DNA of 5,260 nt from JANXLS01 sp038227045 (GTDB taxonomy: Bacteria > Planctomycetota > SZUA-567 > H5-PLA8): positions 1 through 5,260 of the forward strand of contig JBBRQD010000218.1 in the NCBI GenBank assembly GCA_038227045.1, given 5' to 3'. The stretch's first letter is position 1, and each line of letters begins with the position of its first letter. Made by a program: the position numbers and the translations under genes. Under the pieces are notes generated by a model, which searched no databases, had not been told where the DNA came from, and was given only the letters and a program-made list of their open reading frames with translations. Positions 1 through 5,119 of the stretch are shown here, one piece after another.

Positions 1-102
1 AGCGCGGCAAAAGGCTGGAGGAAATTAAATAAATCGGAGTTGTTGGCAGACGTGATCAAGCTTGTTCGTTTCGTGGATGGCATCAAGGAAAACGCCGCAT
101 GA
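1..102 (+). CDS. C-terminal fragment of an unidentified protein, possibly a transposase (5' end outside window)
   Basis: Frame 1 is open from the first base to a TGA at 100-102 and gives 33 residues. The tail reads about ..GWRKLNKSELLADVIKLV then RFVDGIKENAA. The pattern of an aromatic/basic start, a Leu-rich helix and a closing F-x-D-G-I followed by a short Ala-rich end resembles the tails of several bacterial insertion-sequence transposases as I remember them. I cannot assign a family, and no catalytic residue lies inside the window. The mobile-element debris at the other end of the window makes a transposase plausible. It could equally be the end of an ordinary gene. That this is real coding sequence is only moderately supported, since 33 open codons can occur by chance. 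Confidence 0.35.
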   Translation, partial: SAAKGWRKLNKSELLADVIKLVRFVDGIKENAA

Positions 103-322
103 TTTCAACATCGCCATCCACATCATTTGACAATTGCTCTACAATGTGCGATGTGCATAATTATCTCAATGGAAGATAGGCACTACAGCAAGCCACAATA
201 ATTTTCAGCCCATGTTCCCTTGAAGTCAAGCAGATTCTTCCCAGGATACGAGGGACAAAGTGCGTCACGTTAGCGCACATTTCCAGCGGGTGCAAATCCC
301 GTCCCGGTCCGGGTTGCTTGCG

Positions 323-376
323 AAAAAAAGGACAGCGCACTCAATTATTGAAGGTAAACAATTGAGTATACTATCC
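323..376 (-). terminator. Rho-independent terminator-like hairpin downstream of the Kelch gene
   Basis: On the minus strand two 17-base arms (5' arm 376-360, 3' arm 346-330) surround a 13-base loop and are followed at once by seven T (329-323). In the minus-strand RNA, 16 of 17 positions can pair: 13 Watson-Crick and 3 G-U. The single A-C mismatch is at the eighth pair. The hairpin begins 51 bases after the Kelch stop codon. Stem, loop and U-tract in this order are the classic layout of an intrinsic terminator, here for the Kelch transcript. The stem is only moderately GC-rich, with a string of A-U pairs near the loop, so efficiency is uncertain. Confidence 0.65.
330..376. repeat. Palindromic repeat, copy A (diverged relative of the hairpin at 4734-4798)
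   Basis: The plus strand reads GGACAGCGCACTCAATT, 13 bases, then AATTGAGTATACTATCC. The two arms match as inverted repeats at 13 of 17 positions, and all four differences are transitions. The left arm shares GGACAG-Y-GCACTC (12 of 13) with the left arm of the large hairpin near the right end. The right arm shares GAGT-R-Y-ACT-R-TCC with that element's right arm. Arms of the type GGGGACAGTRYACT are, as I recall, common in dispersed palindromes mobilised by REP-associated tyrosine transposases (RAYT). No such transposase is visible here, so that link is inference. Confidence 0.6.
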
Positions 377-427
377 GACTGTGCTACAAAATTTCGTCCC
401 GCCGTGGCACCGAATACAATACCCAAT

Positions 428-3028
428 CTACTTCGCGCTTCGTCCTGAAATATTACCAAACCCCGCGTTGTTGGGTGTCTGGAATCCGGCTGGCGCGAGC
501 GCTTCGTAGGGCACGCCGTCCAGCAACATGCCGATTTGAATCTGGCGCGGCGCTGTCGCTCCGTTGGCGGCATCTTTGGCGCTTTTGACGATGCCTTCCG
601 TGTCGAAACCGGCGGCGATCAGGCCGGCTGTGCTGATCGTCACGTCGATGCGGGCCGTTTCGCCCCCTTTAGTGAGTCCGTGCCGCGCCGAGCGGGGGTA
701 CATCACCTTTAGACTTCTCAAGATCGCCGGCGAGCCGGGAAGCGCTCCGATGCCGCTGGCGCTTATCGTTGTGGTGGTGACGACGTTGCCGAGCGCCACC
801 GAGAATTCGTGCGGTTGGGAGAGGTCGAGGCCGGTGGGCAATTCGATCGTGCCGCTGAACGAGACGGTATCCTTGGAACTACCGCTGAACGTAAACTTGC
901 CCTGTAAATTGCGCAGAACAATGGTTGTGTTCGGCGCGGCACCCACAGCTTTTCGCACGCCCTCCGGCCGCGCGCTGCTCGGCAGCACGTCGCCTGTTTC
1001 GTGGGCGCTGATGACCAGGGTCTTGCGGGCCATTCCCAGCACCGCGCCCGTGTCGGGGTCGGTGACGGTGGTCTTGGCGACAAAAATTCCGTGATGGATG
1101 TACTGATGCACGGGACGCACGCCCGGAACTCGGGCGGAACGTCCGGCGATGTCCCCCCAGTCCGTGCTGACATTCAATGCCCCTCGCGTGAAAGAATCGA
1201 GGTCGATGCCGAGTTGAATGACGCCGCCGTTGCTGCCGATGATCTGCATTCCAATCCCATTGGTCGGGTTAATGACTTCGAAAACATTATCCGCAATATT
1301 TTTGATGCCCATACCCGGCGCGGCCGGTGGCGGAACGGCTTGCTGCACGGTCTGCGACACCGTGGTGCCGCCGTCGGAAACGGTGACCTGAATGACGTAG
1401 TTTCCGGACACCGTATAGGTGTGCGTCAACGTCACGGAGGTGCCCTGCGCAAACGAGCCGGTCAAGAGCGCTGAATTGTCGCCGAAATCGAAGGTGTAGG
1501 TCAACGTCGGCGAATCCGAATCCGTGGCGGTGAGCACATAGGAGACGGATGTGTTGATCAGCGCGGGATTGTCATTCGTGGTGAGCGACGCGATCACGGG
1601 AACTCCGTTTGCGCCGAGTGCCGTGAAGGTCACGGCGGGCGCGCTGCCGTCGGTGACGGTGAGCGTGTTTGTTCCGGAATTGGGTCCGAGCTTCCAGGTT
1701 CCGAGAGTGGCGATACTGTTGATATTCGTCGTTGCGTTTCCCGCGAAGACCGAACCCCCGCCGGTCGCAACCGTGAATGTCACCGCCGTTCCCGCACCGA
1801 CGCCGACGCCATTTGAATACGTCACTTTAACCGACGGCGCGACCGACACGATGGAGTTGATGCTCGCCAATTGATTGTCTCCGGCAACGATGGTGACGAC
1901 CGTCGCCAGAGCCGTGCCTGGATCGTAGATTTCGGCGGTGGCCAATGGATTGAAGCCCATATCGGATCCACCGGCGAGAAGCGTCTTGCCGTTGGGCAGC
2001 AGTGTGGCGGTGTGCGTTTGGCGGGCATAGGTCAGTGTCTGCGAGGTGCTTGAAAACGAATCGGTGGATGGGTCGTACAGTTCCGCGCTGTTCAACACGA
2101 CCATTCCATCTTGAATTCCGGCCGCGAGCAGCACGATGCCGCTGGGCAGCAGCGTCGCTGTGTGGCTGTTGCGCGAAGTGGCCAGCGACTGCGCACTCGC
2201 CGTCCACGTGTCGCCGACTGGATCGTACAATTCCGCACTCGCCAGCGACGCGAATATCGGACCCAGCCCGCCCGCGACGAACACTTTTCCATTCGACAGC
2301 CGCGTGGCTGTTTGAGCAATGCGCCCGGTGGTCATCGGTTGAGCCGTGAGCGTCCAGGTATCCGTGGCTGGGTCGTACAATTCCGCGCTGGACAACGCGC
2401 CGGCGCCGCCCTGTCCGCCGGTGACGAGCACTTTGCCGTTCGAGAGCAGCGTGGCGGTGTGGTTGAGCCGGCCTTGGTTCATCGGTTGCGCGGTCAATGT
2501 CCACGTGTCGTTGGCGGGATTGTAAATCTCGGAACTGGCTAAAAAATTATCGCTGTCGTCTCCGCCGCCGGTCACAAGCACTTTTCCATTCTGCAACAGC
2601 GTGGCGGTGTGCAAGGTGCGCACGGTGCTCATCTGGGTCGACGTGAACGTCCATGCGCCGCCAACGGGATCGTACACTTCGGCGGTGGAATAAAAACCGC
2701 CGCTTCCGTTCGCGCCGCCCGCGACAAGCACTTTGCCGCTCGGCAACAGCGTCGCCGTGTGATCCCCGCGCACGCTGTTCATCGGGATCGCCGCGAGCGT
2801 AAACGTGTCGCCCGTCGGATTGTACAGCTCCACGGTGGCCAGCGTGGCCATTGGGTTATATCCGCCCGCAATCAGAACGCTGCCGTTGTTCAGCAGCGTC
2901 GCCGTATGATTGGATCGCGCGGTAGTCATGGGCTGCGCGGTGACAGTAATGGAATCCGCGGCCAGCGCCGCTGGAAGAACCGCACACAGCGCGGCCAGTA
3001 GAATGCTCTTTAGTTCGATCCGTCTCAT
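428..3028 (-). CDS. Exported Kelch-repeat protein with Big_1 and PKD domains
   Basis: The product is 866 residues. The start at 3028 is chosen because a typical signal peptide follows (MRR, hydrophobic 8-23, likely cleavage after ALA-23) and a strong Shine-Dalgarno site precedes it; the open frame extends upstream to 3199 without signal-like sequence. Seven Kelch repeats of 49-50 residues (34-373; consensus R..HTATLL.NGKVLVAGG then SAELYDP..DTWT) should close one beta-propeller. A Big_1-type Ig domain (about 374-473, GDNQ start, GTNTLTVTDG) and a PKD domain (about 474-563; DFGDNS, HTYTVSGNY, VTVSDGG) follow. After a PPPAAPG linker comes a degenerate PKD-like segment (WGD 624-626, HQY 641-643, TVTD 654-657) and a beta-rich tail (about 700-850). 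The mature chain has no cysteine and I see no cell-wall anchor, so secretion or a periplasmic or surface location is inferred. Ligand or enzymatic role is unknown; Kelch propellers can bind proteins or glycans or carry oxidase activity. A terminator-like hairpin lies just downstream. Confidence 0.93.
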   Translation of the reverse strand: MRRIELKSILLAALCAVLPAALAADSITVTAQPMTTARSNHTATLLNNGSVLIAGGYNPMATLATVELYNPTGDTFTLAAIPMNSVRGDHTATLLPSGKVLVAGGANGSGGFYSTAEVYDPVGGAWTFTSTQMSTVRTLHTATLLQNGKVLVTGGGDDSDNFLASSEIYNPANDTWTLTAQPMNQGRLNHTATLLSNGKVLVTGGQGGAGALSSAELYDPATDTWTLTAQPMTTGRIAQTATRLSNGKVFVAGGLGPIFASLASAELYDPVGDTWTASAQSLATSRNSHTATLLPSGIVLLAAGIQDGMVVLNSAELYDPSTDSFSSTSQTLTYARQTHTATLLPNGKTLLAGGSDMGFNPLATAEIYDPGTALATVVTIVAGDNQLASINSIVSVAPSVKVTYSNGVGVGAGTAVTFTVATGGGSVFAGNATTNINSIATLGTWKLGPNSGTNTLTVTDGSAPAVTFTALGANGVPVIASLTTNDNPALINTSVSYVLTATDSDSPTLTYTFDFGDNSALLTGSFAQGTSVTLTHTYTVSGNYVIQVTVSDGGTTVSQTVQQAVPPPAAPGMGIKNIADNVFEVINPTNGIGMQIIGSNGGVIQLGIDLDSFTRGALNVSTDWGDIAGRSARVPGVRPVHQYIHHGIFVAKTTVTDPDTGAVLGMARKTLVISAHETGDVLPSSARPEGVRKAVGAAPNTTIVLRNLQGKFTFSGSSKDTVSFSGTIELPTGLDLSQPHEFSVALGNVVTTTTISASGIGALPGSPAILRSLKVMYPRSARHGLTKGGETARIDVTISTAGLIAAGFDTEGIVKSAKDAANGATAPRQIQIGMLLDGVPYEALAPAGFQTPNNAGFGNISGRSAK
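1910..2929 (-). repeat. Seven tandem Kelch-coding repeats, about 147-150 bases each
   Basis: Seven in-frame units encode residues 34-82, 83-132, 133-182, 183-231, 232-281, 282-331 and 332-373 (the last is cut short at the propeller end). Recurring DNA blocks such as GGATCGTACA or its variants with TTCCGC, and the GCAGCGTGGCGGTGTG type block on the plus strand, mark each unit. Blades 3 and 4 share the end DTWTLTAQPM, and blade 5 shares the start MTTGR with blade 1 (MTTAR). This is consistent with growth of the array by duplication followed by divergence. Blade 5 has Q in place of the otherwise constant H of HTATLL, and blade 6 has AAG in place of AGG/TGG. Confidence 0.9.
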
Positions 3029-3213
3029 CGATTCTCCGTCTCCTGAATTCCAGCGCGTTCGCACGTCCCAGCAAGGGCATGGATTCTCTATCGGCAGCGC
3101 ACAATTTACCTCAACATTCGTGCGAAAAACAGCGAAAGTGGTTACCTTCCAAAGAGATTCGTGCTCGCCAAAGAATCGTTCGAGTGTACGTAAAGCCAAT
3201 GGAGACTCGCCGC
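3029..3213. promoter_or_regulatory. Divergent intergenic control region between the Kelch and hydrolase genes
   Basis: This 185-base gap separates two outward-facing starts, so both promoters should lie here. On the minus side AGGAG (3044-3040) and GGAG (3037-3034) sit 11 and 5 bases before the Kelch ATG. On the plus side GGAG (3201-3204) sits 9 bases before the hydrolase ATG at 3214. A perfect 8-base inverted repeat, TTCGCACG (3058-3065) and CGTGCGAA (3119-3126), and a direct ATTCGTGC pair (3116-3123 and 3157-3164, 41 bases apart) are possible regulator sites. A weak minus-strand promoter (TTGAGG with a TA-rich hexamer about 17 bases on) can be drawn around 3113-3085. I cannot name convincing -35/-10 boxes for either gene. 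Confidence 0.5.
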
Positions 3214-4296
3214 ATGACCGCTTCCCGTTCGCTGCGACCGCTCGCGCTTTGGATAATTCTCGCAGCCGTCAAATGCGCCGTCGCGGCGGATCCCGAATCT
3301 CCGCGCCCCGCGATGACCGACGACACGCCGGCCGCCGGAAAATTCGTCAGGCAGATCGCCGAGGAATACCGCGGCACGCAGGTCTTTCACGGGCTCTATC
3401 TGCCGTTGAATTGGCAGCCCGGAAAGTCGTACCCCGTCATCGTGGAATACGCCCCCAACAATTCGCCCCAGTACAAATGTTCGGGGCGCGTCGAGGATTG
3501 CCGCATGGGCTACGGCCTCTCGGGAGGCCGCGATTTCATCTGGGTCGTCATGCCCTACGTCAATTCCCAAAAGAAGGAGAATCAGCTTACGTGGTGGGGC
3601 GATGAGGACGCCACCGCCCGCTACTGCGTGGCCAATCTGCGGCGAGTCTGCGAGCAATTCGGCGGCGATCCCAACGCGGTGCTGGTGACGGGCTTCTCGC
3701 GCGGCGCGATAGCCTGCGGTTACATCGGCCTGCGCGACGAAACGATCGCGGATATCTGGCTGGGATTTCTCCCGCACAGCCATATCGACGGCGGCCGCTT
3801 CACCACGAAAGGCGCGCTGGAGCGTCTCACCCGCGCCAGAGGCCGCCCCACCTTCGTGACCTACGGCAGCGACGACAACGGCAAGCCAGAAAGCATCAAA
3901 GGCGCGGCGATTCTGCGCGGCCTGAAATACCCCGTCGCCGAACGCGAGATCCCCAACCTCGGCCACACCGACACCTGGATCGAAACCGAAACCCCAACCC
4001 GCTCCGACATGCGAACCTGGATCGCCGAAACCCTGAAAACCCGCCCCGGAACCCACACGCTGACCGGCAGAGTCCTCGACGCCGCAGGCAAAGGAGTCGC
4101 CGGCGCCCGAGTCCAATGCGGCGACTGGCACTGGGCCATCACCGACGCCGAAGGGCGCTACACCATATCCGCGCTTACCCCCGGAAAACGCACACTGGCA
4201 GCAACAAAGCAGGGAACAACATTCAAACCCGAAAAGCAGGAAACAGTCATCGAATCAGAAGATATTACCACCTCAGACTTTGTAACGATTCAATAG
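3214..4296 (+). CDS. Exported alpha/beta hydrolase (esterase-like) with C-terminal carboxypeptidase-regulatory-like domain
   Basis: The product is 360 residues. ATG 3214 is preferred over ATG 3199 and the far-upstream 3079 because GGAG lies 9 bases before it and a signal peptide follows directly (hydrophobic 8-24, likely cut after AVA-24). A C at residue 21 lacks a lipobox (K at -1), so it is not called a lipoprotein. Strand-turn motif GFSRG (160-164) places the nucleophile at S162; D220 or D221 (YGSDDNGKP) and H251 (NLGHTDTW) are the likely remaining triad residues. The early part (LYLPLNW..GKSYPVIVEY) resembles secreted esterase, acetylxylan-esterase or PHB-depolymerase-like proteins, but the substrate is unknown. 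C89 and C96 could form a disulfide. Residues about 282-360 (LTGRVLDAAGKGVAGARV, DAEGRYTISALTPG) form a beta-sandwich of the carboxypeptidase-regulatory type, often a binding or stabilising module. Transcribed away from the Kelch gene; no clear terminator follows. Confidence 0.88.
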   Translation: MTASRSLRPLALWIILAAVKCAVAADPESPRPAMTDDTPAAGKFVRQIAEEYRGTQVFHGLYLPLNWQPGKSYPVIVEYAPNNSPQYKCSGRVEDCRMGYGLSGGRDFIWVVMPYVNSQKKENQLTWWGDEDATARYCVANLRRVCEQFGGDPNAVLVTGFSRGAIACGYIGLRDETIADIWLGFLPHSHIDGGRFTTKGALERLTRARGRPTFVTYGSDDNGKPESIKGAAILRGLKYPVAEREIPNLGHTDTWIETETPTRSDMRTWIAETLKTRPGTHTLTGRVLDAAGKGVAGARVQCGDWHWAITDAEGRYTISALTPGKRTLAATKQGTTFKPEKQETVIESEDITTSDFVTIQ

Positions 4297-4672
4297 CCCA
4301 TCCCAACAAGCTGTTCCTACGCCACATTTCCGTTCCCAAAGATGCACATTATGTGGTAGCTCAAGTCCACACTCAATCCAACTATCCCACATTTCCGTTA
4401 CACAAAATGCACATTGAGCAAAGCATCGCCATAAAAATCATATAATATATCAACAAGATCATACCAATCATACCCTTACATTAGACGCGTAGCCACCCAA
4501 ATATATTCCAAAAATCTGAAAGAAATCCAAAAATCTCGGTCGCATATCTGTTACACACAAATTGGAAAGTAATGCGTTGCTTGCCACCACCTTCAGGTCT
4601 TGTCTTTACCCACATCTTCGGAGGGAAACTGGACGAAATATAAGGGAGACCCTGATTAGAGGAGTGGCTCCC
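4297..4672. other. AT-rich, G-poor non-coding region
   Basis: No gene is supported here on either strand. The plus strand is rich in A and C and notably poor in G up to about 4560, unlike the coding DNA before it. It contains the 29-base direct repeat listed separately, a short tandem ATCATACC pair near 4457-4473, and TCCAAAAATCT at 4507-4517 and again at 4526-4536. From about 4560 the base composition changes to that of the following IS4-type fragment, whose untranslated leader and left end probably lie between about 4547 and 4672. I cannot fix that end, because the matching terminal repeat is missing. Confidence 0.5.
4322..4415. repeat. Imperfect 29-base direct repeat, two copies 65 bases apart
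   Basis: Copy 1 is at 4322-4350 and copy 2 at 4387-4415. Both begin CCACATTTCCGTT and end ATGCACATT, with a 7-base centre that matches at 3 of 7, giving 25 of 29 overall. Similar bases also precede each copy (CCTACG and ACTATC). The two copies could be regulator sites, a small duplication, or fragments of a short dispersed repeat. The sequence does not decide between these. Confidence 0.7.
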
Positions 4673-4774
4673 ATGAGAAAAATCGAATCGGCTGGAAATT
4701 GGGCGGAGGCGGAGTTTGGTGAGGCGGATCTTCAGTTCAGGGGACAGTGCACTCCACTATTTTCGTTAAAATAA
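4673..4774 (+). pseudogene. N-terminal remnant of an IS4-type transposase
   Basis: ATG 4673 is preceded by AGAGGAG (4658-4664) with 8-base spacing, a strong ribosome binding site. The first 20 residues, MRKIESAGNWAEAEFGEADL, match my memory of the opening of the transposase DNA-binding domain (Tnp_DNA_bind) in IS4-family, Tn5-like transposases, where W-A-x-x-E-F-G-x-A-D-L is normally followed by G-D-x-R. Here homology stops after ADL (base 4732), and the frame runs through the adjacent hairpin for 13 unrelated codons to TAA 4772-4774. An intact protein would be several hundred residues, so this copy is dead: only the initiation region and the first helix survive. The leader, from perhaps 4547 (CTGTTACACAC...), may include the original left end of the element; that is a guess. 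Confidence 0.6.
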
Positions 4775-4798
4775 TCGAGTGCACTGTCCCCCTGAACT
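4734..4798. repeat. Long near-perfect hairpin repeat, copy B (REP/MITE-like)
   Basis: The left arm is AGTTCAGGGGACAGTGCACTC (4734-4754) and the right arm (4777-4798) is its reverse complement with one extra C in the C run. Between them a 6-base inner stem, TATTTT and AAAATA around CGTT (4758-4773), extends the hairpin after small internal bulges. The near-perfect arms suggest recent arrival or constraint. No T-run follows on either strand, so it is not a standard intrinsic terminator. It lies exactly between the truncated IS4-type frame and the end of the GIY-YIG fragment (stop at 4813). GGGGACAGTGCACT arms recall palindromes associated with RAYT transposases. No transposase of that type is in the window, so this would be a non-autonomous copy. 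Confidence 0.8.
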
Positions 4799-4812
4799 CA
4801 ATTAGCCGAACA

Positions 4813-5119
4813 TCATCCGCCTTTGCCCAACATAGCGCCTTTCACCAATTCATAATCACTCTCAGTAAGGGGTTCTTTGCAAAGCTCATTGACAAGCCAC
4901 AATCCATGTTCGCGAATTTTCTCTTTCGGTGAATGTAGTCCTAACCATTTTTCGGTCGGAACGCACTCATTACATAGCGAAACAGTAGAAATGATTTTGG
5001 ATTCCAATTGAAGTCGCGATGCTTTATCATCCACGCGAAAGACAAAGAAAGAAAAGTTGTTCTGGATGTAATCGGTCACCCGCATTTCCATTTCCCTTAA
5101 CTTTTTGGGGTCAACAGTT
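4813..5119 (-). pseudogene. C-terminal fragment of a GIY-YIG-type nuclease family protein, cut by an IS3 element
   Basis: The frame is readable from the IS boundary at about 5119 to TGA 4815-4813, about 101 codons (an ATG at 5091 would give 92 residues). It reads TVDPKKLREMEMRVTDYI, then NNFSFFVFRVDDKASRLQLE, SKIISTVSL, CVPTEKWLGLHSPKEKIRE and HGLWLVNELCKEPL. To my recollection this fits the C-terminal half of a group of stand-alone GIY-YIG proteins (F-S-F..VDDK..RL.LE, NWLG..SP..KIRE.GLW..NEL), with K in place of N in the usual NWLG. The catalytic GIY/YIG half would lie upstream, beyond the insertion, and is not in the window, so the fragment should be inactive. The in-frame continuity up to the IS end supports disruption by insertion. 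Its lower GC differs from the two central genes. Confidence 0.6.

Larger units (their letters stand above)
103..427. other. Non-coding region between the left-end fragment and the Kelch gene
   Basis: No convincing gene is seen on either strand. A 62-codon open frame at 260-448 (plus) has no recognisable protein character, lacks a clear ribosome binding site and runs into the end of the Kelch gene, so it is not called. Visible small structures are a TTGACA at 127-132 with CATAAT at 156-161 (spacing 23, too long for a normal promoter), a GTGCG...CGCAC inverted repeat at 260-278, a CCCGG-T-CCGGG palindrome at 303-313, and the terminator-like palindrome at 323-376, which is listed separately. Confidence 0.6.

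Noticed and set aside
285..310. A tRNA T-arm-like stretch (CGGG, TGCAAAT, CCCG) followed by CCCGGTCC
   Set aside because: No matching 5' acceptor strand, D-arm or anticodon arm is found at the right distance upstream, position 55 is G instead of T, and no CCA follows. At best a worn tRNA 3' fragment; more likely chance.
1827..2504. A 225-codon minus-strand frame overlapping the Kelch gene, with internal periodicity
   Set aside because: The periodicity comes from the Kelch DNA repeats read out of frame. The product is Arg/His-rich and unlike any family I know.
1910..2929. Regularly spaced repeats that might suggest a CRISPR-like or satellite array
   Set aside because: The period of 147-150 bases is in frame and encodes Kelch blades, so protein structure explains it fully.
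3029..3199. N-terminal extension of the Kelch open frame to an ATG at 3199
   Set aside because: The extra 57 residues are not signal-like and would overlap the hydrolase control region. ATG 3028 has a strong ribosome binding site and an immediate signal peptide.
3079..3213. N-terminal extension of the hydrolase frame to ATG 3079 or ATG 3199
   Set aside because: Neither has a good ribosome binding site, and both would bury the signal peptide that begins at ATG 3214.
3142..4131. A 329-codon open frame antisense to the hydrolase gene
   Set aside because: Its predicted product is a low-complexity Gly/Ala/Val-rich chain without recognisable domains, and it mirrors the high-GC codons of the well-supported hydrolase. 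It is a shadow frame.
4562..4672. A TTG-initiated extension of the IS4-type frame from 4562
   Set aside because: The added 37 residues show no family resemblance, and AGAGGAG with 8-base spacing marks ATG 4673 as the start.
4747..4932. A 61-codon plus-strand frame starting inside the hairpin and running antisense to the GIY-YIG fragment
   Set aside because: It begins in the repeat arm, has no ribosome binding site and reads the complement of a recognisable protein fragment.
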